A stretch of DNA of 64,000 bases from Chromohalobacter sarecensis (lineage in GTDB: Bacteria > Pseudomonadota > Gammaproteobacteria > Pseudomonadales > Halomonadaceae). Positions 56,358 to 64,000 of the stretch are shown one piece after another. The notes below the pieces were generated by a model. The model saw nothing but the letters and a program-made list of their open reading frames with translations. It ran no database searches and was not told where the DNA came from. The position numbers were made by a program, and so were the translations under genes. The DNA lies in contig NZ_JAKGAN010000003.1 in the NCBI RefSeq assembly GCF_023061135.1, positions 1 to 64,000 on the forward strand, given 5' to 3'. Each line of letters opens with the position of its first letter. The stretch's first letter is position 1.

Positions 56358-58241
56358 ATGCCGATGGCCACCGACCAAGTAGAAACGAATCGTGCCAACG
56401 AAACGCCATCCTCCCTTCAAACGAAAGGGTGGGCACTCGATGAATGGCGCCATCACCAGCGAGATGGAAAGGGACTCGCCCGACTTGGAGCATTGATCGA
56501 GCATCTATCCGAGGACGACCCCGCCTGGATTGAGCTCGCCGATCGCGCTTCGCTCGAACGTCAGTGGCAAGCGCTGGAGACGCTGGCAAACGAGAAGCAA
56601 GACGATGATCTACCCCTGTATGGCGTGCCCTTCGCCGTCAAGGACAATATCGACGCGGCAGGCTGGAAGACGACGGCGGCATGTGAAGCGTTTGCGCATT
56701 GTGCCGAAGCTGATGCGACCGTCGTCGCGCGTCTGCGCGCCGCTGGGGCGATTCTGGTCGGCAAGACCAACCTGGATCAGTTCGCGACGGGACTTGTGGG
56801 AACGCGTTCTCCCTGGGGGGCGGTGCCCAACACCCATCATCCGGATTATGTCGCGGGAGGCTCCAGCGCGGGATCGGCCTCCGTGGTGGCGCGTGGGCTG
56901 GTGCCTTTCGCGCTTGGCACCGATACGGCGGGATCGGGGCGCGTGCCCGCAGGGTTCAACAATATCGTCGGACTCAAGCCGACCCGAGGGTGGCTCTCGA
57001 CGAAAGGGGTCGTGCCGGCTTGCCGCACTCTCGACTGCGTTTCCGCCTTTGCGCTGACGGTCGATGATGCGTGGGCCGTGGCGGAAGTCGCGGGGGGCTA
57101 TGATGAGGAAGATCCCTATGCGCGCTGCAACCCTATGACAGCCCCCGTGGGGATGGCCGAGAAGCCACGCCTGGCGATTCCCGAGACGCTCGAGTTCTGC
57201 GGCGATACCGCCATGCAGGCGGCTTTCGAGGAAGCTCGCGAGCGGCTGTCTCTGCTCGCGGAAATGGTGACCATAGATTTCTCGCCTTTCCAGGAATTGG
57301 CAGCGTTGCTCTATCAGGGGCCATGGGTTGCTGAGCGTACCCATGCCGTGGCCGAGACGCTTGAACAAGCCCCCGCCTCGATGGACCCCTCGGTACGTAC
57401 CATCGTCGCGTCGGGGTACGGTTACTCGGCACTGGATTACTTCGCTGCCGAATACCGTCGTGCCGAGTTGGCACGCCACATTCAGCGTGTGTTGGCAGAC
57501 GTCGATGCGCTAGTTGTACCCACGTCGCCGACCATTCGCACCTTGGTAGAAATGGCGGAAGAGCCCATCGCCTACAACAGCGAATTCGGCACTTACACCA
57601 ATTTCACCAACCTTGCTGACCTGAGTGCACTGGCATTGCCTGCAGCTTTCCGCGATGACGGTTTACCCGCGGGCATCACTTTGATCGCGCCCGCTTGGCA
57701 CGACCGTGCTCTGGCGACATTCGGCAAGCGCTGGCAGCAACAGAGTGGTTTGACTCTCGGGGCCACCGGACGCTCGCTATCCGACGTCATCCAGACAGAA
57801 AGCTTTCAGCCAATCGAGCCGTCGTCGACCAGCATTCGTCTGGCCGTCGTCGGTGCCCACCTGCGTGGCATGCCGCTCAATTTCCAACTGACGACACGTA
57901 ATGCGGTATTCATTGAGGCGACGCATACCGCCCCCGATTACCGCCTCTATGCCTTGGCGAATACGACACCGCCGAAGCCTGGGCTGGCGCGTGACGACCA
58001 TGGTGCACCGATTGAGGTTGAACTGTGGGATGTACCGCTGGCGCGGTTCGGCGAATTCGTCGCCGAGATTCCGAGCCCCCTGGGGATAGGGTCGCTGGTC
58101 CTGGCCGATGGTCGCGTCGTCAAGGGGTTCATCTGCGAGCCATGGGCGATTCCCGAAGCCAAGGATATTACCTCGCTGGGGGGATGGCGCGCCTATATCG
58201 CCTCGTTGTCAGTATCGAATGATCAGGAGACAGACGCATGA
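56358..58241 (+). CDS. atzF: allophanate hydrolase
   Basis: The 627-residue amidase-signature enzyme splits allophanate into ammonia and CO2. The Lys-cisSer-Ser triad is visible in PFAVKDNIDAAG, AGGSSAGSAS and GTDTAGSGRVPAG. A C-terminal domain of about 150 residues (from about 470, IRLAVVGAHLRGMPLN onward) is the DUF1989-like or AtzF-C domain that acts on N-carboxy intermediates. CAGGGGA precedes ATG 56358; ATG 56364 is also possible. It is first in the sigma-54-driven operon and overlaps the next gene by 4 bases (ATGA). Confidence 0.9.
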   Translation: MPMATDQVETNRANETPSSLQTKGWALDEWRHHQRDGKGLARLGALIEHLSEDDPAWIELADRASLERQWQALETLANEKQDDDLPLYGVPFAVKDNIDAAGWKTTAACEAFAHCAEADATVVARLRAAGAILVGKTNLDQFATGLVGTRSPWGAVPNTHHPDYVAGGSSAGSASVVARGLVPFALGTDTAGSGRVPAGFNNIVGLKPTRGWLSTKGVVPACRTLDCVSAFALTVDDAWAVAEVAGGYDEEDPYARCNPMTAPVGMAEKPRLAIPETLEFCGDTAMQAAFEEARERLSLLAEMVTIDFSPFQELAALLYQGPWVAERTHAVAETLEQAPASMDPSVRTIVASGYGYSALDYFAAEYRRAELARHIQRVLADVDALVVPTSPTIRTLVEMAEEPIAYNSEFGTYTNFTNLADLSALALPAAFRDDGLPAGITLIAPAWHDRALATFGKRWQQQSGLTLGATGRSLSDVIQTESFQPIEPSSTSIRLAVVGAHLRGMPLNFQLTTRNAVFIEATHTAPDYRLYALANTTPPKPGLARDDHGAPIEVELWDVPLARFGEFVAEIPSPLGIGSLVLADGRVVKGFICEPWAIPEAKDITSLGGWRAYIASLSVSNDQETDA

Positions 58242-61200
58242 ACCGGACGTCGCTTTTCAAGACTGTGTTGATCGCCAATCGTGGTGAGATCGCTTGCCGC
58301 GCGATACGCAGCTTACGCCGGCTGGGAATTCAAAGCGTTGCCGTCTACAGCGATGGCGATCGCAATGCCATTCATGTGCGTGAGGCCGATGTCGCCGTGG
58401 CGCTTGGCGGTGAGCGTGCCGATGAAACCTATTTGTCGATCGACAAGCTGCTCGCCGCAGCGCGTGAGACAGGCACCAATGCTATCTATCCAGGCTACGG
58501 TTTTTTATCCGAGAGTGCTGAGTTCGCCGAGCGTTGTGAGGCCGAGGGCATTGTGTTCATTGGTCCGACGCCGGTTCAAATTCGTGACTTTGGCCTGAAA
58601 CATCGCGCGCGGGAGCTCGCACAAGCGGCTGAAGTACCGCTGACGCCGGGTAGCGAACTGCTTGAAGATGTCGAGGCAGCGGTGATGGCTGCCGAACGGA
58701 TCGGCTACCCGGTGATGCTCAAATCCACTGCCGGTGGTGGCGGTATCGGCATGATGCGCTGCGCCGATGCGTCCGAGTTGCGGGCGGCTTACGATTCCGT
58801 CGTGCGCCTGGGTACGCAATATTTCAGTGATAGCGGCGTTTTCCTCGAGCGATGCATCGACGATGCGCGTCACGTTGAGGTGCAAATACTTGGCGATGGG
58901 CGCGGTAATGTCGTGGCTCTTGGAGAGCGCGATTGCTCCTTGCAGCGCCGCCATCAGAAAGTCGTCGAGGAAACCCCGGCGCCCCACTTACCCCCCGCCA
59001 CGCGAGAGCGCTTGCTCGAAGCATCCGTACGTCTCGGTGAGCAGGTCGGCTATCGCAGTGCGGGGACGATCGAATTCATCTTCGATCCAGTTCAAAACGC
59101 GTTCTACTTTCTCGAAGTCAACACGCGCCTGCAGGTCGAGCACCCCGTGACCGAGGCGGTAACGGGGCTCGATCTGATCGAGCAGATGCTGCGCGTGGCT
59201 GCTGGCGAGACGCTGGACCCGGGACTCGAAACGCTCGAGCCACAGGGTGCGGCCATTGAAGTACGCCTTTACGCCGAAAATCCACTCAAGGACTTTCAGC
59301 CTAGCCCTGGGATGCTGGACGCGGTGCAGTTTCCTTCAGGATTGCCTGGCGTACGCATCGATGCAGGTGTGGAAAGCGGAAGCGAAGTATCGGCGCATTT
59401 CGATCCGATGATCGCCAAGCTGATCGTCCACGGTTGCGACCGTGACGAGGCTATTGTGCGTATGCGGACGGCGCTTGAGTCGACACGGCTTTATGGGATT
59501 CCGACCAACCTGGACTATTTGCGCGCCATCGTTGCGAGTCCCATGTTCTCGCAGGGAGAGGTCTCGACACGAGCGTTGGAGTCGCTTCACTGGGCGCCGC
59601 GTTGCGTCGAGGTCATCACGCCAGGTACGTATACCAGCGTGCAAGATGTGCCTGGGCGCGTGGGCTACTGGGATATTGGCGTTCCGCCTTCCGGCCCCAT
59701 GGATGATATGGCGTTTCGGCTCGCCAATCGTGTCGTGGGCAATCCGTCCGATGCCGCAGCGCTCGAGTGCACGCTGGTCGGCCCGAAGCTCAGGTTCCAC
59801 CGCGATGGCGTGATCTCGCTCACTGGCGGGGCGACGTCGGCGACCCTCGATGACCAGTCGGTGCCTCACGATCACCCTGTGGCGGTCAAGGCGGGTCAGG
59901 TACTCGCCATCGGGCAGGTGCAGAGCGGCTGCCGTTGCTATCTGGCGGTGCGTGGAGGATTGGACGTGCCAATCTATCTTGGCAGCCGTTCAACTTTCGC
60001 ACTTGGCCAATTCGGCGGTTACAGCGGGCGCACGCTGGTGACAGGCGATTTGCTCGACATCGCCGAGCACACCGAGGAACTGACAACCCCTGCGCCGGCG
60101 CCGGCATCCTTGCTGCCGTCCTTCGAGAGCGAATGGCGGATCGGCGTGCTCGTTGGACCGCACGGTGCGCCTGACTTCTTCACCCAAACCGCATTCGAGC
60201 AATTCTTCGCGACCGATTGGGAAGTTCACTACAACGCCAACCGCCTGGGCGTGCGCCTGGTGGGGCCGCAGCTTGAGTGGGCTCGCAGCGATGGTGGTGA
60301 AGCCGGACTTCATCCTTCCAACGTGCATGACTGTGAATACGCTATTGGAGCGGTCAACTTCACCGGCGATAGCCCCGTCATCCTGATGAAAGATGGTCCC
60401 AGTCTGGGAGGCTTCGTCTGTCCGGTCACGGTAGCCAAGGGAGAGCTCTGGAAAGTTGGCCAGGTCAAGCCGGGAGATCGCATTCGCTTCGTGCCGATCT
60501 CGCTTGATCAGGCACAGCGCATCGAGGTGGCGCGATTGGAGGTGATCGAGACGCTGAGCTTGCCGGATGGCAATGCAGTGTCGCTGCCCGAGACTGTCCC
60601 GCCAGCGCTTATTCAGCCGCGAGTTCAGCCGAGCGGTGCCGTACCGGTAGCGTCTCACTCGCCTTGTGTGCTGGCATCGCGTCCGGCCGAAAATGCGCGT
60701 CCGGCGGCGGTTTATCGTCAGGCCGGGGATAGCTACATCCTGCTTGAGTATGGCGAGAATGTCCTTGATCTCACCACGCGGCTGCGCGTGCATCTGTTGA
60801 TGGAGGCGATTCGTGACGCCTCTATCGACGGCGTACTCGAACTCGCCCCCGGTGTGAGGTCATTGCAAATTCGCTACGACGGTCACCGTCTGGCGCAGCA
60901 TGACCTGCTTACGCGTTTACAAGCGCTGGACGATGCGCTCGCTGATCCGCGCGAGCTGAAAATGCCGACCCGCGTTCTGCACCTGCCAATGGCGTTCGAG
61001 GACAGCGCGACACTCGATGCCGTCCAACGCTATAGCGAAACGGTTAAATCGGACGCTCCTTGGTTGCCCAACAATGTCGACTTCATTGCCCGAATCAATG
61101 GCATTGCGCGTGAGGAGGTCGAGCGCATCTTGTTCGAGGCGCGTTACTTGGTACTGGGCCTGGGTGATGTCTACCTCGGTGCGCCCTGCGCGGTACCCGT

Positions 61201-61930
61201 GGACCCACGCCATCGTCTGCTGAGTTCCAAGTACAACCCAGCGCGGACCCACACGGCGGAGGGTACGGTCGGCATCGGTGGCATGTACATGTGCATCTAC
61301 GGCATGGATTCGCCTGGCGGTTATCAACTGGTAGGGCGGACCGTTCCGATCTGGAACACCTGGGGGCGCAACGCCCAGTTCGCACCAGGCGCGCCGTGGC
61401 TATTGCGTTTCTTCGATCAGGTACGTTTCTACCCGGTCAGTGAGTCGGAACTGGCGCGGTTGCGTGATGACTTTCGCCATGGGCGACTCGAGCTTCATAT
61501 CGATGAAGAGACCTTCGACGTTGCCGAGTATCTGCAATTTCTGGAGTCGCATGCCGATAGCATCGCGAATTTCCATGAGCGCCAACGCAACGCCTTCGAC
61601 GATGAGGTTAGCCGCTGGAACGCGGCCGATATTGCGCCGCCCGCGATCGAGCAAGCTGAAGCCGCACCGGTTGAGAACGTTCGTCCCGGGATGGAACAAG
61701 TGGCCGCTTCTATCGCTGGTAATGTTTGGAAATTTGTGGCGACGCCCGGGGCCTGGGTAGAGGCTGGAGAGCCGTTGGTGATTCTTGAAGCCATGAAAAT
61801 GGAGGTGGCAGTCAATGCTCCCGTCTCTGGCAAGCTCGACACGCTATTATGCGAACCGGGGAGGGCCGTCAAGGCAGGTGAAGTAGTTGCGATGATCGAT
61901 ACTGCGGTTCAGGAAACGGAGCCAGCATGA
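58238..61930 (+). CDS. urea carboxylase
   Basis: The 1230-residue biotin-dependent enzyme carboxylates urea to allophanate with ATP and bicarbonate. Domain order: biotin carboxylase (about 5-450; ATP-grasp GGGGIGMM, catalytic QRRHQKVVEETPAP), a KipA-like carboxyltransferase (TPGTYTSVQDVPGRVGYWDIG onward, about 465-790), a KipI-like carboxyltransferase (about 845-1050) and a C-terminal biotinyl domain with the attachment lysine in LEAMKMEV near 1182. Related enzymes use guanidine. Neither carboxyguanidine deiminase genes nor a guanidine riboswitch is seen and a urtA gene follows, so urea is the better call. Confidence 0.92.
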   Translation: MNRTSLFKTVLIANRGEIACRAIRSLRRLGIQSVAVYSDGDRNAIHVREADVAVALGGERADETYLSIDKLLAAARETGTNAIYPGYGFLSESAEFAERCEAEGIVFIGPTPVQIRDFGLKHRARELAQAAEVPLTPGSELLEDVEAAVMAAERIGYPVMLKSTAGGGGIGMMRCADASELRAAYDSVVRLGTQYFSDSGVFLERCIDDARHVEVQILGDGRGNVVALGERDCSLQRRHQKVVEETPAPHLPPATRERLLEASVRLGEQVGYRSAGTIEFIFDPVQNAFYFLEVNTRLQVEHPVTEAVTGLDLIEQMLRVAAGETLDPGLETLEPQGAAIEVRLYAENPLKDFQPSPGMLDAVQFPSGLPGVRIDAGVESGSEVSAHFDPMIAKLIVHGCDRDEAIVRMRTALESTRLYGIPTNLDYLRAIVASPMFSQGEVSTRALESLHWAPRCVEVITPGTYTSVQDVPGRVGYWDIGVPPSGPMDDMAFRLANRVVGNPSDAAALECTLVGPKLRFHRDGVISLTGGATSATLDDQSVPHDHPVAVKAGQVLAIGQVQSGCRCYLAVRGGLDVPIYLGSRSTFALGQFGGYSGRTLVTGDLLDIAEHTEELTTPAPAPASLLPSFESEWRIGVLVGPHGAPDFFTQTAFEQFFATDWEVHYNANRLGVRLVGPQLEWARSDGGEAGLHPSNVHDCEYAIGAVNFTGDSPVILMKDGPSLGGFVCPVTVAKGELWKVGQVKPGDRIRFVPISLDQAQRIEVARLEVIETLSLPDGNAVSLPETVPPALIQPRVQPSGAVPVASHSPCVLASRPAENARPAAVYRQAGDSYILLEYGENVLDLTTRLRVHLLMEAIRDASIDGVLELAPGVRSLQIRYDGHRLAQHDLLTRLQALDDALADPRELKMPTRVLHLPMAFEDSATLDAVQRYSETVKSDAPWLPNNVDFIARINGIAREEVERILFEARYLVLGLGDVYLGAPCAVPVDPRHRLLSSKYNPARTHTAEGTVGIGGMYMCIYGMDSPGGYQLVGRTVPIWNTWGRNAQFAPGAPWLLRFFDQVRFYPVSESELARLRDDFRHGRLELHIDEETFDVAEYLQFLESHADSIANFHERQRNAFDDEVSRWNAADIAPPAIEQAEAAPVENVRPGMEQVAASIAGNVWKFVATPGAWVEAGEPLVILEAMKMEVAVNAPVSGKLDTLLCEPGRAVKAGEVVAMIDTAVQETEPA

Positions 61931-62676
61931 ATCAGCGATTATCCAGCTTGCATAAGTCACATTCGAGGCGTCCTAGACTAGCCGATCATGTGTACGCAAA
62001 ACTCAAGAAGATGATCTTCGATTTTGAGCTTATACCTGGAGATCATTTCAGCGAAGCCGATGTTGTCGAGCGCTTTGAAGCGAGCAGGACGCCAGTACGT
62101 GAAGCATTACAGCGGCTTCAGCGCGAGGGGTATGTGGAAGTCCGGTTTCGCAGTGGCTGGCAGGTGAGGCCCTTTGATTTCGAGGTTTTCGAGCAGCTTT
62201 ATGACGTCAGGATGGTGCTCGAATGTTCTGCCATCGAGCGCCTTTGCGCGATGAAAAGGCAACCGACAGTCATCGAAGAGCTCAGCGAATTCTGGCGAAT
62301 ACCTGTAGAGAAACGTTCACACGACATCCGTTTAAGCGATGACGATCAATATTTTCATACCTCTTTGGTGGCGGCAGCAGGCAATGCCGAGATGGCCAGT
62401 ATTCATCGGGATGTAAGCGAGAGAATTCATATCATTCGTCGGCTGGATTTTACCCAGGCTTCCCGAATCGAAGCGACGTTCGATGAGCATGCCGAGATTA
62501 TTCATGCTATTCGCAAGCAGCACGGTGAATACGCACAGCAATTGATGCGCACCCACATTGCGGCCAGCCGAGATGAGGTGCGCAAGATCACACTGCACAT
62601 GTTGCATGAAGCCAGAAAACGTCATGAGGCTCATGAGGATGAAGAATTGGTGAAAGCCAATAATCGAGGCCGATGA
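61927..62676 (+). CDS. GntR-family regulator (FadR/FCD-type)
   Basis: The 249-residue protein has an N-terminal winged helix (ADHVYAKLKKMIFDFELIPGDH, ASRTPVREALQRLQREGYVEV). An FCD ligand-binding domain from about 90 carries metal-site residues in HAEIIHAIRKQ and MRTHI. It is translationally coupled to the urea carboxylase gene by a 4-base overlap. It probably controls this operon or the adjacent transporter in response to an operon metabolite; its operator is not identified. Confidence 0.88.
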   Translation: MNQRLSSLHKSHSRRPRLADHVYAKLKKMIFDFELIPGDHFSEADVVERFEASRTPVREALQRLQREGYVEVRFRSGWQVRPFDFEVFEQLYDVRMVLECSAIERLCAMKRQPTVIEELSEFWRIPVEKRSHDIRLSDDDQYFHTSLVAAAGNAEMASIHRDVSERIHIIRRLDFTQASRIEATFDEHAEIIHAIRKQHGEYAQQLMRTHIAASRDEVRKITLHMLHEARKRHEAHEDEELVKANNRGR

Positions 62677-62724
62677 AATCGACCGCTCCAAGACACCAAA
62701 CAATCAATAGGTCAGGAGTTATTA

Positions 62725-64000
62725 ATGAAGCCCAACAAACTTATAAAGTGGCTGGCAATGTCCGGGGTAGCGATCGGAAGTGTCAATATGGCGGTGGCGC
62801 AGGAAGACGACACCATCAAGGTCGGCATCCTGCATTCGCTCTCCGGCACCATGGCCATCAGCGAGTCGACGCTGAAAGACGAAATGCTGATGCTCATCGA
62901 AGAGCAGAACGAGAAAGGCGGGCTACTGGGGAAGAAGCTCGAGCCCGTGGTGATGGATCCGGCATCGGATTGGTCGCTATATGCCGAGCAGGCACGCGAC
63001 ATGCTGACCGGTGACGACAAGGTCGACGTGATCTTCGGCAACTGGACCTCGGCGTCGCGCAAGGCGGTATTGCCGGTGGTCGAGGAAGAAAACGGCCTGC
63101 TGTTCTATCCGGTTCAGTACGAGGGTGAAGAGTCTTCCGAAAACATCTTCTACACCGGCGCGGCACCCAATCAGCAGGCGATTCCCGCCGTCGATTACCT
63201 GAGAAGCCAGGGCGTGGAGCGCTGGGCGTTGCTGGGCACGGATTATGTCTATCCGCGCACCACCAACAAGATTCTCGAGGCGTACCTCAAGGAACATGGC
63301 GTCGCTGATGAAGACATCATGGTCAATTATACGCCGTTCGGCTTCAGCAACTGGCAGTCGATCGTCTCTGATGTGGCTGACTTCGGCAGCCAGGGCAAGA
63401 AGACCGCCGTGGTGTCGACCATCAATGGCGATGCCAACGTGCCGTTCTATACCGAGCTTTCCAACCAGGGGATCAGCGCTTCCGACATTCCGGTCGTCGC
63501 CTTCTCGGTGGGCGAGCAGGAACTCAGCGGGATCGATACCGGACCACTTGTAGGGCACATGGCGGCCTGGAACTACTTCATGAGTGTCGATAGCGATGCC
63601 AACTACGACTTCATCGACAATTGGGTCGAATTCACCGATGACGAGACCGCCGTTACCAACGATCCCATGGAAGCGCATTACATCGGCTTCAACATGTGGC
63701 TGGAAGCGGTGCGTGAAGCCGGCACGGCAGATGTCGACGCGGTGAAGGATTCCATCATCGGGGTCACGGTGCCTAACCTTTCCGGTGGCTCCTCGGCGAT
63801 GATGCCCAACCACCACATCACCAAGCCGGTGATGATCGGCGAAATCCAGGATGACGGCCAGTTCAGCGTGGTTTGGGAAACCTCAGGCAACGTCGCGGGC
63901 GATGCCTGGTCCGACTATCTCCCGGAATCGCAGAACCTGATCAGCGATTGGCGCGCGCCGCTGCGCTGCGGAAAGCTGAACGTCGAGTCGATGACCTGTG
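62725..64000 (+). CDS. urtA: urea ABC transporter substrate-binding protein (partial)
   Basis: The frame from ATG 62725 has GTCAGGAG before it and stays open to the window edge, giving 425 codons. A signal peptide ends near MAVAQ (about residue 25). The mature protein has IKVGILHSLSGTMAISES, WTSASRKAVLPVVEE, LLFYPVQYEGEE and APNQQAIPAVDYL, which match UrtA of the urea importer. The typical length is about 420-430, so only a few residues are missing. The remaining urtBCDE genes should follow to the right. It lies 48 bases after the regulator gene. Confidence 0.9.
   Translation, partial: MKPNKLIKWLAMSGVAIGSVNMAVAQEDDTIKVGILHSLSGTMAISESTLKDEMLMLIEEQNEKGGLLGKKLEPVVMDPASDWSLYAEQARDMLTGDDKVDVIFGNWTSASRKAVLPVVEEENGLLFYPVQYEGEESSENIFYTGAAPNQQAIPAVDYLRSQGVERWALLGTDYVYPRTTNKILEAYLKEHGVADEDIMVNYTPFGFSNWQSIVSDVADFGSQGKKTAVVSTINGDANVPFYTELSNQGISASDIPVVAFSVGEQELSGIDTGPLVGHMAAWNYFMSVDSDANYDFIDNWVEFTDDETAVTNDPMEAHYIGFNMWLEAVREAGTADVDAVKDSIIGVTVPNLSGGSSAMMPNHHITKPVMIGEIQDDGQFSVVWETSGNVAGDAWSDYLPESQNLISDWRAPLRCGKLNVESMTC

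Overview
The window is a stretch of a high-GC gammaproteobacterial chromosome. The housekeeping blocks (leuS-lptE-holA, miaB-ybeZ-ybeY-ybeX-lnt, rpe, gph-trpE ... trpGDC, serS), paired glycine-betaine-type ABC importers and the overall codon use suggest a halophile of the Halomonadaceae (Halomonas/Chromohalobacter-like). That placement is inference from gene content; no 16S is present.

Region 1 (1-8200) is an AT-rich accessory island. It opens with an IS3-like terminus and a group II intron that has lost its reverse transcriptase. Next comes an array of integron-type gene cassettes bounded by attC-like sites near 876-961, 5272-5342, 5630-5710, 6306-6379 and 7100-7185. For each cassette, the first 7-8 bases are complementary to the left end box of its own attC (two perfect 8/8 matches, two with one mismatch). 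This is the expected signature of mobile cassettes. The cassettes carry a two-gene Gabija-like anti-phage operon (OLD/TOPRIM nuclease plus UvrD-like helicase, a 4.38-kb cassette), a small two-helix membrane protein, an Mrr-like PD-(D/E)XK nuclease, and a tail-anchored protein followed by a frameshifted ORF. No integrase is in the window; if present it should lie to the left. The island ends in debris: a decayed IS transposase, a VOC protein and a fragment resembling the end of a Phd/YefM antitoxin.

Region 2 (8200-19100) holds a ybhB-like gene, then two copies of an OsmF/OpuC-type importer theme. One is a complete permease-ATPase-permease-binding protein operon; the other is a lone second binding protein. 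They sit among two paralogous nitrilase-family amidases, an MmgE/PrpD protein and a CocE/NonD hydrolase. This looks like uptake and hydrolysis of an unidentified quaternary amine or its ester or amide.

Region 3 (19100-33400) contains conserved operons: holA, lptE and leuS, then miaB, ybeZ, ybeY, ybeX and lnt. Between them are a zinc-ribbon protein, a stand-alone Hen1-like RNA methyltransferase and an oxidoreductase/proline-racemase-like pair that lacks both catalytic cysteines.

Region 4 (33400-55200) carries an SH3 protein, tpm, a lipoprotein, ggt, rpe, a GIY-YIG protein, dihydroxyacetone kinase, NDH-2, gph, the split trp genes with leader-peptide signals before both trpE and trpG, a Na+/H+-type antiporter, a YdiJ-like flavin/Fe-S dehydrogenase and serS.

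Region 5 (55200-64000) has cobA and then a nitrogen operon preceded by a sigma-54 (-24/-12) promoter: allophanate hydrolase, urea carboxylase, a GntR regulator and the start of a urea ABC importer (urtA, cut by the window end). Together they import urea and break it down by the ATP-dependent amidolyase route.
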